Below, in pieces: positions 26,371 to 34,997 of a stretch of 64,000 nt of DNA (the stretch's first letter is position 1; each line of letters starts with the position of its first letter). The DNA lies in the NCBI RefSeq assembly GCF_900100435.1, contig NZ_FNEX01000020.1, positions 62,001-126,000 on the forward strand. Direction: 5' to 3'. Position numbers and translations under genes: made by a program. The DNA comes from Pedobacter sp. ok626. GTDB lineage: Bacteria; Bacteroidota; Bacteroidia; Sphingobacteriales; Sphingobacteriaceae. The notes beneath the pieces were generated by a model that was given only the letters and a program-made list of their open reading frames with translations, ran no database searches and was not told the DNA's origin.

Positions 26371-27375
26371 ATGGAAAACGAAAGACTCCAATACCTTGTA
26401 AAAAAATATGCCAGTAATGGGATTACTGGTAATGAGGAAGCTGAATTGATGGAGTTTATCCACTTTGGTAAAGACCTGGAATATCTTCGCGAGCTGATGG
26501 TGCAGATTTGGGACGATAAGCAACCTCAGTTTGAAATGGACGAGGCCAATGCAGATCAGATTTTTGAAAAGGTAGTTGGCGGTGCAAGATCGGCTTCAAT
26601 CAGACGTTTTTCGTGGATAGGATGGGCTGCGGTATTGTTACTGTTTTGCTCTGCAGCAGTTTTCTTTTTCTACGAGAAAGAACCAAAGGCTCCACAAAGC
26701 TTACAACAGGTAGCAACGATAAAGATTTTTTCCGGAACAGCTCATAAGAAAGTAAAATTTCCTGATGGAAGTTCGGTAATACTGAACGATCATAGTTCTA
26801 TAACTTATACTAGAGATTTTTCAGAAAAAAGCCGGGAGGTTGTATTGACAGGAGAAGGGTATTTTGATATTAAACACGATGCTAAGCGGACTTTTATTGT
26901 GCATTCGGGCAAGGTAAAAACTACAGTTTTAGGTACGGCCTTTAATGTCAAGGCGTTGGTTGGTAAACCTGTGGTTGTAACCGTAACGCGTGGAAAAGTA
27001 AGTGTTGAGGACGAAGGCAAGCTCTTAGCTGTGCTTATACCAAACCAGCAGGTGACCCTAAGTGGCGCAGATAGAAAGAAAATAGAACCATTAAAAGTTA
27101 AAGCAGAAGAATCAATCGCCTGGCAAAAAAACGACCTGTTTTTTGAAGATGCAACTATGGAGGAGGCAGCAGATCTGCTTTCGCAAAGATTTAATATTAA
27201 AATTTCATTTAACAACAACGCCGGTAAAAACTGCCGATTCACCGCTACCTTTTTAAAGGCACAAGACTTAGAAGAGATCATTAAAGTAATTACCGCTTTT
27301 AACGGGGCAACTTATACTACCAAACCCGGGCAAATCATCATCTCGGGTAATAACTGCGAAAATAATCAACAATAA
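26371..27375 (+). CDS. FecR-type anti-sigma factor, second set
   Basis: A 334-aa single-pass anti-sigma factor: cytoplasmic N-terminus (ERLQYLVKKYASNGITGNE), membrane helix at about residues 76-96 (FSWIGWAAVLLLFCSAAVFFF), periplasmic FecR domain (FPDGSSVILNDHSSITYTRD, GEGYFDIKHD, VHSGKVKTTVLGTAFNVKA) and C-terminal DUF4974 (FFEDATMEEAADLLSQRFNI). It should hold the ECF sigma factor inactive until the STN-bearing SusC signals. It lies 102 bases after the sigma gene. Confidence 0.92.
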   Translation: MENERLQYLVKKYASNGITGNEEAELMEFIHFGKDLEYLRELMVQIWDDKQPQFEMDEANADQIFEKVVGGARSASIRRFSWIGWAAVLLLFCSAAVFFFYEKEPKAPQSLQQVATIKIFSGTAHKKVKFPDGSSVILNDHSSITYTRDFSEKSREVVLTGEGYFDIKHDAKRTFIVHSGKVKTTVLGTAFNVKALVGKPVVVTVTRGKVSVEDEGKLLAVLIPNQQVTLSGADRKKIEPLKVKAEESIAWQKNDLFFEDATMEEAADLLSQRFNIKISFNNNAGKNCRFTATFLKAQDLEEIIKVITAFNGATYTTKPGQIIISGNNCENNQQ

Positions 27376-27543
27376 TACCTAAACCATTAACCAGAACACA
27401 ATGAGAAAAAACTACCAGTTACGTATTTGAGCAAAAGAAACTCCCTGTGGCTAAACAGGGAGTCAGAAAAGAGTTTGCTTAAGTTGCCACTAAAGCAAGC
27501 TGTTTAAACAAATTTTTTGGGAATCATTTAAACATTTAAAATT
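27376..27543 (+). promoter_or_regulatory. susC leader 2: mini-ORF plus GC-rich hairpin
   Basis: After the fecR stop comes ACCTAAAC, then a nine-codon mini-ORF (27401-27430, MRKNYQLRI), then AAAGAAAC entering a hairpin in which ACTCCCTGT (27440-27448) pairs perfectly with ACAGGGAGT (27455-27463) across a six-base loop. No T-run follows, so it is not a standard terminator. The arrangement parallels leader 1. Confidence 0.55.
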
Positions 27544-30500
27544 ATGAAATTTTCTGCAAAGTCAGCGGGGTATACGACTATTGTATTTCCTGGGCTATAC
27601 AGCATTGTAAGGAAAACATTAATCTATAAGATTATGCGTTTAAGCTTATTTACAGCTATTTTGACAATCGCAAGTACTCAATTGATGCTTGCATCTCGCA
27701 CCAGCGGACAATCAATGTCCCAGGTTGAGGTAAATATTGAACTGAAAAAAGAGTCAGCAGTTGCCGTGCTTAAAAAGATTGAAAGCCAAACAAATTTCAG
27801 ATTTGTTTATCGAAACGATCAGATTAAGGAATTAAAGGAATTGGAGCTTCCATTAAAAAAGCGATCGGTTGAAGAATTGCTGCGTTTGGTATTCAACGAC
27901 CAGCGTTTCAGAGTTACACAGTTAAACAATAACAATATTCAGATCTTGTCTATTCCAAAATCTGCAAGCCTGGCTGCTGTAAGGATTAGCGGAATTGTTC
28001 TGGATGAATTTGGGAGCCCTTTGCCTGGGGTATCTGTGATGATAAAAGGCAATAGATCTGTTAGTACGGCTACAGATCAAAATGGGCATTTTGGAATAGA
28101 TATACCTGAAAAAGGTGTACGGGTTTTGCTTTTCAGTTATATGGGTTACCAGACGCAGGAAGTTGAGTTGGGCACTGAAACTTCGGTGTCGGTACGTATG
28201 AAGCCATCATCCGGGAGCTTAAATGAGGTTGTAGTTATTGGTTACGGTACTTCCACAAGGAAAGATCTCACTGGATCAGTCGCGAGGGTTGATGCGAAAA
28301 TCATTCAGGAACAACCAGTGGGTAATGTGATCAATGCCTTGCAAGGTAGGATGGCAGGAGTTGAGGTATCGCAATCTAGCGGATTGCCAGGTTCGGGAAC
28401 CTCTATTAAAATAAGAGGACAATATTCTATTCAAAGTGGTGTTGAGCCACTCTACGTGATAGATGGCGTTCCGTTTAATTTTAGTTTAAACGTTTTCCAG
28501 ACTGGAGCAAATGGCACGGTTAACCCACTTAATAGTTTAAACCCATCGGATGTTGAGAGTATCGATGTACTTAAGGATGGCGATGCGACGGCAATCTATG
28601 GTGCAAGAGGTGGTAATGGTGTAATTTTAATCACAACTAAAAAAGGGAAAGCCGGAAAAACTAAATTGGATGTCAATTTAAGTTCCGGAATCGGTAAAGT
28701 CGGACGTAAGATTGACATGCTGAGTGGTGAACAGTATCTGGCTCTGCGTAAAGAAGCTTTTGCCAATGATAAGGTTACGCCAACAATAGTAAATGCTCCT
28801 GATTTAACTTCCTGGAGTCAGACAAGTTTCAGAGACTGGCAAGATGATCTCATAGGTGGTACTGCGCACTATACCGACGCTCAGGCAACCCTAAGTGGCG
28901 GAAATGAGGATACGCGCTTTGCTTTCAGTCCTGGTTACCATCACGAAGGGACTGTGTTTCCAGGAAGCTCTGCTGAAGACCGGATTTCGGCGAGATTAAA
29001 TGTGGACCATAATTCAAGAGACAAAAGGTTCGCTGCATTGGTTTCTGTAGCCTATTCCTACGACAAAAATAATTTGCCTATAAGAGACCTGAGCAGCTAT
29101 TACAATCTTGCTCCAAACTATGATCCGTATACTGCTACGGGGGCATTTAATTTTGTTAGTGCTTATCAGTATAATCCCTATGCACTCCTTGCTCAGAAAT
29201 ACAAAGGCACAACAGCGAATCTTATTGGTAATATGAGCCTTAGGTATACCATTCTTTCTGGCTTAAGCTTAAAAGCAAATTTAGGGTATACGACTTTAAA
29301 TTTTGATCAGAACGGACAAACTCCGGGTTTAACAATTAACCCAGCTTTTAATACGGCAACCAGTAGTGCATTTTTTGCTGCTACAACAGCCAGATCCTAC
29401 ATTGTAGAACCACAGGTGGAGTATGTTAAAGAACTTGGAAAAGGTAAACTGACAGCTTTGGTTGGAACAACTTTTCAAAGTAATACCAGTACAACCAACA
29501 CAGTGAACGGAGCTAATTACACTAACGATGCACTATTGGGGAGTATTGGCGCTGCAGGCACACTTTCTGGCAGTACAAGATACGACAATTACAATTTCAG
29601 TTCTATTTTTGGAAGAGTAACCTACAATTACCTCGGAAAGTATATTCTTAATGCGACGATGAGAAGGGATGGTTCATCCCGTTTTGGGTTGAATAACAGT
29701 TTCGGGAATTTTGGAGCGTTAGGAGCGGCATGGATATTTTCTGACGAGGCTTTCGTTAAAGACAATCTTCCTTTTTTAAGCTTCGGAAAATTACGGGGTA
29801 GTTATGGTATCACAGGTAATGACCAGATATCCAATTATCAAAACCTAGCGACTTACAATGCTGCTGGGTCATCAAGCGGTTATCAGGGAACTACAATTCA
29901 AAATCCTGCAAGGTTAGCCAATCCGGATATCAAATGGGAAAGTAACAGAAAAGCAGAACTAGCACTTGAACTGGGGCTTTTTAATAACAGGATACAGTTT
30001 AACGTAGCTGCATACAGAAATAGAGTAGGCAACCAGATTTTAAGTATTTCAACAGCCGGACAGGTCGGTTTTTCTAGTTACACGGGAAATTTTCCTGCTA
30101 CTATACAGGCCCAGGGACTTGAATTTGAGTTGAATACAAAGAATATTGAAAGGGGTGATTTCAGATGGTCCACTGCTTTCAATTTTACGTTGAACAACTC
30201 AAAAATTGTCAAATTTGATAACCTGGCGAGTTTGAACTTCTATGCCAACTCATTTATCGTAGGTTATCCGGTACCTTTTAGTAGGCAATATATATTTAAT
30301 GGGATAAATCCGGCCAACGGGGCGATTACTTATCAAACTGCAAATGCAAACGGCGTACCTACTTTTCTCGTTGATCAGCAGCCAACTCCAGTTGGAAGCC
30401 CTTATTATGGTGGATTGACTAATACTTTTTCCTATAAACGCTTTGACTTTGGTTTCTTTTTCCAATTCAAACATCAAATGGGCTATATCAATAGTGTAAC

Positions 30501-30891
30501 CGGGTCTTTGGGTTCGTTAAACAATCAGAACAGTAGTACACTTGACCATTGGAGACAAGCAAACGATAATACCCAATTTGGCGCGCCAACAGCGAATTCG
30601 AGTAATCCGGCTTTTAATCTTTACAGCTTTACATATAACAGTTCTACAGCCTTTTTTGGTAATGCTTCATGGCTAAAGCTTAAGAATGTTAACCTGGCTT
30701 ATACTTTTCCTAAAGATTGGATCTCGGCAGCAAAGCTTTCCAATTTAAGGGTGTATGCTCAGGGACAAAATCTCTTTTCAATTTCCAATCATAAAAATGT
30801 GCTTGATCCTGAAATGGGTGCCGGACAAGGAGGTGGCCCGGGAATGCCGGCACTACGTACAATTGTTGTTGGCCTAAATGCTTCTTTTTAA
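27544..30891 (+). CDS. SusC/RagA TonB-dependent receptor with STN domain, second set
   Basis: An outer-membrane TonB-dependent receptor of 1115 aa: long signal region (about 1-58), STN domain (about 62-120, AVAVLKKIESQTNFRFVYRN), carboxypeptidase-regulatory-like domain (about 146-215, ISGIVLDEFGSPLPGVSVM), classic SusC signature (LNEVVVIGYGTSTRKDLTGS), plug (PLYVIDGVPF, DGDATAIYGARGGNGVILIT) and a barrel ending in VVGLNASF. The STN domain fits the adjacent FecR. In the plug, DGDATAIYG replaces the commoner DASATAIYG. The operon has no carbohydrase, so the cargo is unknown. Confidence 0.93.
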   Translation: MKFSAKSAGYTTIVFPGLYSIVRKTLIYKIMRLSLFTAILTIASTQLMLASRTSGQSMSQVEVNIELKKESAVAVLKKIESQTNFRFVYRNDQIKELKELELPLKKRSVEELLRLVFNDQRFRVTQLNNNNIQILSIPKSASLAAVRISGIVLDEFGSPLPGVSVMIKGNRSVSTATDQNGHFGIDIPEKGVRVLLFSYMGYQTQEVELGTETSVSVRMKPSSGSLNEVVVIGYGTSTRKDLTGSVARVDAKIIQEQPVGNVINALQGRMAGVEVSQSSGLPGSGTSIKIRGQYSIQSGVEPLYVIDGVPFNFSLNVFQTGANGTVNPLNSLNPSDVESIDVLKDGDATAIYGARGGNGVILITTKKGKAGKTKLDVNLSSGIGKVGRKIDMLSGEQYLALRKEAFANDKVTPTIVNAPDLTSWSQTSFRDWQDDLIGGTAHYTDAQATLSGGNEDTRFAFSPGYHHEGTVFPGSSAEDRISARLNVDHNSRDKRFAALVSVAYSYDKNNLPIRDLSSYYNLAPNYDPYTATGAFNFVSAYQYNPYALLAQKYKGTTANLIGNMSLRYTILSGLSLKANLGYTTLNFDQNGQTPGLTINPAFNTATSSAFFAATTARSYIVEPQVEYVKELGKGKLTALVGTTFQSNTSTTNTVNGANYTNDALLGSIGAAGTLSGSTRYDNYNFSSIFGRVTYNYLGKYILNATMRRDGSSRFGLNNSFGNFGALGAAWIFSDEAFVKDNLPFLSFGKLRGSYGITGNDQISNYQNLATYNAAGSSSGYQGTTIQNPARLANPDIKWESNRKAELALELGLFNNRIQFNVAAYRNRVGNQILSISTAGQVGFSSYTGNFPATIQAQGLEFELNTKNIERGDFRWSTAFNFTLNNSKIVKFDNLASLNFYANSFIVGYPVPFSRQYIFNGINPANGAITYQTANANGVPTFLVDQQPTPVGSPYYGGLTNTFSYKRFDFGFFFQFKHQMGYINSVTGSLGSLNNQNSSTLDHWRQANDNTQFGAPTANSSNPAFNLYSFTYNSSTAFFGNASWLKLKNVNLAYTFPKDWISAAKLSNLRVYAQGQNLFSISNHKNVLDPEMGAGQGGGPGMPALRTIVVGLNASF

Positions 30892-30911
30892 CTTAAAAAC
30901 TAAAAATCGAC

Positions 30912-32303
30912 ATGAAATTATTTCCTTCACATAAGATCTGCTTAGTTTTAACACTGGGCATGATCATGACCCTTTCTTCTTGTAAAAAATTTATTGAGGT
31001 GGATCCTCCAATCGATCAGGTTAGTTCAGATAAGGCCTTTCAGGATGATGCTACGGCTCTAAGTTCGGTGCTTGGCCTATATGCCAATACGAATTTAATC
31101 CCCGCCAATGGAAATCTTGAAAACTCTTTACTTGGTACCGTAACTGGCTTAGGCGGTATGGCCGCTGATGACATTTATCTGAGTTCGCTGGATTACCTGG
31201 ATCAATTTAAAACAAATACAGTACTTCCAACCAGTAATTATGTCAATAATCCATGGAATAACGCCTATGCGGTTATTTTTGCTGCAAATTCGGCCATTGA
31301 AGGGCTAAATAGTACTACCGGGGTTTCTGCAGCAGTGAAACAGCAGCTCCTGGGCGAAAGCCATTTTATGCGTGCTTTCACCTATTTCTATCTCAGCAAT
31401 TTGTTTGGCGATGTACCCATGGTTACGAGTACGGTAACCAGCGTGAATTTAACATTGCCTCGGGCCCCGCAAGCGGAGATTTATCAGATGATCATCAGCG
31501 ATCTGAAAATTGCGCAAAACAACCTTTCTGATGCTTACCCTTCCGGGCAACGGGCAAGGGCCAATAAAGCCGTAGCAACTGCATTGCTGGCTAGAATTTA
31601 TTTGTATACTAAAGATTATTCAAATGCGGAAATTCAGGCTACAACGGTTATAAACAACAACGCTTATAAAATGGAAAGCCTGGATAATGCTTTCCTGAAT
31701 ACGAGCAATGAAGTGATCTGGCAGCGTTTCACTTTTAATGGATATACCGTTTTTGGCAGAAATTTTGTCCCTTCAGGGGCCACGCCTAGTTATGTACTTT
31801 ATCCCTCCCTTGTGGCTAGTTTTGAGCCAACTGATCAGCGTACAGGGAAATGGATGAAGCCACTTGCAGTAGGTGCTGTAACCTATTATTATCCTTTTAA
31901 ATATAAGTTGCGTGATGCTACAGCAGGAAATGAATTTAACGTGTTGTTGCGTTTGGCAGAACAATACCTGATCCGGGCAGAAGCCAGAGCACAACTCAAT
32001 AAGATCACCGGAACGGCTAGCGCTGCGGAAGATCTAAATGTGGTGAGAAACCGTGCCGGGCTTCTTGGGACTACGGCTACCACCCAGGGCTCCATGCTGC
32101 TTGCGATAGAGAACGAGCGAGCACATGAGCTATTTTCTGAATTGGGGCACCGATGGTTCGACCTAAAAAGAACAGGTAGGGCGGATGCGGTTCTTGGATC
32201 GCAAAAGCCAACCTGGACATCTACAGCTGTATTATTTCCTATACCAGCCACCCAAATTTTATACAATAAAAACCTTAGCCAAAACCTCGGATACCCGAAA
32301 TAA
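30912..32303 (+). CDS. SusD/RagB lipoprotein, second set
   Basis: A 463-aa lipoprotein with lipobox TLSSC (then KKFIEVDPPIDQVSS). SusD-like features include VLGLYANTNL, LLGESHFMRAFTYFYLSNLFGDVP and the C-terminal LRLAEQYLIRAEARAQL with NERAHELFSELGHRWFDLKR. It caps the SusC barrel encoded 20 bases upstream. A strong hairpin terminator follows its stop codon. Confidence 0.93.
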   Translation: MKLFPSHKICLVLTLGMIMTLSSCKKFIEVDPPIDQVSSDKAFQDDATALSSVLGLYANTNLIPANGNLENSLLGTVTGLGGMAADDIYLSSLDYLDQFKTNTVLPTSNYVNNPWNNAYAVIFAANSAIEGLNSTTGVSAAVKQQLLGESHFMRAFTYFYLSNLFGDVPMVTSTVTSVNLTLPRAPQAEIYQMIISDLKIAQNNLSDAYPSGQRARANKAVATALLARIYLYTKDYSNAEIQATTVINNNAYKMESLDNAFLNTSNEVIWQRFTFNGYTVFGRNFVPSGATPSYVLYPSLVASFEPTDQRTGKWMKPLAVGAVTYYYPFKYKLRDATAGNEFNVLLRLAEQYLIRAEARAQLNKITGTASAAEDLNVVRNRAGLLGTTATTQGSMLLAIENERAHELFSELGHRWFDLKRTGRADAVLGSQKPTWTSTAVLFPIPATQILYNKNLSQNLGYPK

Positions 32304-32324
32304 GCTTATAATTTATTACTCACC

Positions 32325-32364
32325 CAGCATGTGTATCCCATATGGGATATACATGCTGCTTTTT
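32325..32364 (+). terminator. Hairpin terminator after the second susD
   Basis: A long near-perfect dyad: CAGCATGTGTATCCC (from 32325) pairs with GGGATATACATGCTG (to 32358) through one G-T wobble, followed by a T-rich run. It probably ends or attenuates transcription from susC/susD before the TlpA genes, which start 12 bases later. Confidence 0.78.
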
Positions 32365-32375
32365 AAGTATTAGAC

Positions 32376-33398
32376 ATGAAAAAACAAAAAGTAATATTCT
32401 TGTTGTGGAGCCTTTTCCTTGCGTTCGGCGCATCAGCTCAGGAAAAATCAGTAATACCAAAATCGATCGGAGAACCTGCTCCGCCACTCTATATTTCTAA
32501 ATGGCTAAAAGGAGATAGCATTGCTGAATTTAAAAAAGGACAAGTGTATGTTGTAGAGTTTTGGGCCACCTGGTGCCTGCCTTGTATTGCAGGAATGCCT
32601 CATCTATCTGACCTGGCCCGGAAGTATAAAAAAGATGTAACGGTTATAGGGGTTAGTATTTTTGAGCGAGGGACTACGATGCCTGTAATAGAAAAGTTTG
32701 TTGCTGACAAGGGTGATAAAATGGACTATCATGTTGCTGCTGAAAAAGGAAAAATGATGGCTGAGCACTGGATGACGGCATATGCCGAGAGAGGAATCCC
32801 TTTTTCATTTGTAGTGGACAGGGAGGGTAGGATAGCTTGGTGCGGACCTCCAAAAAATCTAGACCAGGTGCTAGCTCAGGTAGTAAAAGGAAACTGGGAC
32901 ATACAGCTCGCAGCTAAAAAAAGAAAAGAATACCAAAGGTTGGCACCCATAGACGGGAACAATGTTGTTAATACATTGAATCCATACATGGGTAACCCAG
33001 GCAGACCAGCAGCTGCTTTGAAGAAGATAGACAGTATGTTGACTGTTGAGCCTGGATTGAAGTACTTCCCAAAAATGGGGCATTTTACATTTTATTCGTT
33101 AACTAAAACAGATCAGAAAAAAGCGGTGGAGTTTGCCCGGGAGTGGTTTGCAGCCAACGATTATCCGGGGTATTCGACCGTAACAGATGCAGTCTATAAA
33201 AAAGAAGGGCTGATCCCGGAACTGTATGTCCTTGCCGCAGAATGTTATCAAGCGCAATTGGACAATTATCCATGGAGTATGAATTTTCCTGAAACTTATA
33301 AAAATATGGCCGCTTTATATGAAAAGGCGGGAGATAAGGTTAAAGCCAAAGAAATGCTAAAGAAAGCTCAAGAAGCGCCAATTGTAAATAAACACTAA
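32376..33398 (+). CDS. TlpA-like thioredoxin with C-terminal helical domain (CLPC)
   Basis: A 340-aa secreted protein: signal peptide (about 1-22, AFGASAQ), thioredoxin domain first (about 28-175) with Cys67-Leu-Pro-Cys70 in FWATWCLPCIAGMP and cis-Pro in AERGIPFSFVVD, then a C-terminal helical, probably TPR-like region (about 180-335). Domain order is the reverse of the three other TlpA proteins in this window. It is predicted to be a periplasmic thiol-disulfide oxidoreductase. It sits after a terminator and 11 bases before the next TlpA gene. Confidence 0.87.
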   Translation: MKKQKVIFLLWSLFLAFGASAQEKSVIPKSIGEPAPPLYISKWLKGDSIAEFKKGQVYVVEFWATWCLPCIAGMPHLSDLARKYKKDVTVIGVSIFERGTTMPVIEKFVADKGDKMDYHVAAEKGKMMAEHWMTAYAERGIPFSFVVDREGRIAWCGPPKNLDQVLAQVVKGNWDIQLAAKKRKEYQRLAPIDGNNVVNTLNPYMGNPGRPAAALKKIDSMLTVEPGLKYFPKMGHFTFYSLTKTDQKKAVEFAREWFAANDYPGYSTVTDAVYKKEGLIPELYVLAAECYQAQLDNYPWSMNFPETYKNMAALYEKAGDKVKAKEMLKKAQEAPIVNKH

Positions 33399-33409
33399 AA
33401 AATACCAGA

Positions 33410-34834
33410 ATGAAAAGAGTATTGACAATCGGCTTACTGCTGTTTACCGTCCATTTAGCGATTGCACAGCAACGTAGGGCTAACCCTGCCCTGGATTCTT
33501 TAAAGAATGAGAAGGACCCTGGGGTATTAAAGCAGAAATTACAAAAACTGGAAAATGGTTCTGAAAAAGAGCTCCAGCTGTTGATACAATTTTATAATGA
33601 CACTCCCGGGAAGGCAGATTCGCTTGTTCAATTAGCGGTAAAGCGTTTCCCGAAAGGTGAAATGGCATTTAATCAAGTTCAGAATGAACTTTTTACCACA
33701 CAAAGCGGTGCTGAGCAGGAGATACTTTTCAAGAAGATGAAAGCGAAGTTCCCCGCAAATAATTTGGATTATGCATTTTATTCAGTGGCTTACGCTTACG
33801 CGAATGATAAAAACGTTGCGAAAGTTAGTGAATATGTAAACCAGATTAAAGATGTGCGCTTCCGTTCGGCTGCGGCCCGCCTTACCGCAGAGGCGGTGAT
33901 GAAATACGACTTGCCTGCCGCAGAGCGGATCACAAGAAAGGAAATTGAAGCTCTAATGAAAGAGGGTGTTCCCCCAGAGCCAGCGGCTGGTAGTACGCCT
34001 TCGCCTGCTAATGAGGCTCGAGCCTCCTATTTTGCATTCCTTGATTTGTATAGCACAATTCTGTTAAAATCAGGCAAGTACCAGGAAGCACTTAAGTATT
34101 CGAAAGAAGCTTACCTGGGTTCATCCCGTAAAACAGATCAGCTGACAGGAAACTACGGTTTGGCCTTGAGCAAAAATGGACAACATCAGGAAGCACTACC
34201 GCTATTGGAAAAACAAATTGCCGAAGGAAAGGCTAATCAGGATTTAAAGCTCGCTTTTAAGGAAAGTTATGCTAAGGTAAATCCTGATAAAGATGCTGTA
34301 GCTTATTTGACTATTTTAGAACAGGGTATGAAATCTAAAATTGAAGCTGAAGTTGCCAAAATGTTGATTAACGAAGCTGCCCCTAACTTTACAGTTAAGG
34401 ATGTGAATGGGAAAACTGTTTCGCTGGCCGATTTTAAAGGGAAGACCATCGTTCTCGATTTTTGGGCAACCTGGTGTGGGCCCTGCAAGAAATCTTTTCC
34501 GGCTATGCAGATGGCAGTAAATAAGTATAAAAATGACCCAAACGTAAAGTTTTTATTTATCCATACCTGGGAAAAGGTTCAGCAACCACTCACAGATGCT
34601 CAATCATATCTAAACAGCAACAATTATAAATTTGATCTTTACATGGATACAAAGGATGCGAAAACTGGTACCAATCCGGCAGTTACTGCCTTTGGGGTAA
34701 AAGGTATTCCTGCTAAGTTTGTAATTGATGGTAACGGGAAAATTCGTTTTAAAATGATGGGCTTTTCGGGAGGAGACAGTGCAGCGGTTGCAGAATTATC
34801 CTCAATGATTGATATTTCTAAAAAAGCTGTCTGA
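33410..34834 (+). CDS. TlpA-like thioredoxin with long N-terminal helical domain (CGPC)
   Basis: A 474-aa secreted protein: signal peptide (about 1-20, LAIAQ), a long TPR-like region (about 30-315, with repeats such as GKYQEALKYSKEAYLG and GQHQEALPLLEKQIAEG) and a C-terminal thioredoxin domain (about 320-470) with Cys356-Gly-Pro-Cys359 and cis-Pro in VKGIPAKFVID. It is a paralogue of the genes at 21862 and 23137, sharing MQMAVNKYKNDPNVKFLFIHT. It is probably cotranscribed with the preceding thioredoxin gene. Confidence 0.88.
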   Translation: MKRVLTIGLLLFTVHLAIAQQRRANPALDSLKNEKDPGVLKQKLQKLENGSEKELQLLIQFYNDTPGKADSLVQLAVKRFPKGEMAFNQVQNELFTTQSGAEQEILFKKMKAKFPANNLDYAFYSVAYAYANDKNVAKVSEYVNQIKDVRFRSAAARLTAEAVMKYDLPAAERITRKEIEALMKEGVPPEPAAGSTPSPANEARASYFAFLDLYSTILLKSGKYQEALKYSKEAYLGSSRKTDQLTGNYGLALSKNGQHQEALPLLEKQIAEGKANQDLKLAFKESYAKVNPDKDAVAYLTILEQGMKSKIEAEVAKMLINEAAPNFTVKDVNGKTVSLADFKGKTIVLDFWATWCGPCKKSFPAMQMAVNKYKNDPNVKFLFIHTWEKVQQPLTDAQSYLNSNNYKFDLYMDTKDAKTGTNPAVTAFGVKGIPAKFVIDGNGKIRFKMMGFSGGDSAAVAELSSMIDISKKAV

Positions 34835-34923
34835 CAACAATCCATTTTTTATACCAGGTTTGATAGTGTCCAGCTACTTATCGAAGGACAGCAATTACAG
34901 ACAGACGGAACGTTAATCGTTAG

Positions 34924-34954
34924 TTTGACATTTTAATTAAAAGCCCTATATTGC
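34924..34954 (+). promoter_or_regulatory. Promoter for GH105-DUF2264 operon
   Basis: TTTG at 34924-34927 and TATATTGC at 34947-34954 sit 19 bases apart, the normal spacing for TTTG-N19-TAnnTTTG, although the last two bases of the -7 box differ. The same stretch also reads as TTGACA-N16-TATATT, a near-classical sigma-70 promoter. The GH105 start codon is 43 bases downstream. Confidence 0.55.
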
Positions 34955-34997
34955 TCTTAGTGGAGAGGGAACCATAATGGTATAAAACTAATTATTA

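Noticed and set aside
26805..27281. 158-codon minus-strand frame within the second fecR
   Set aside because: Shadow of the FecR domain; Ser-rich artefact.
12838..34834. A duplicated single locus (recent tandem duplication of ECF/FecR/SusCD)
   Set aside because: The two sets share gene order but their proteins differ greatly (SusC signature, FecR length, accessory genes), so they are old paralogues, not a recent duplication.
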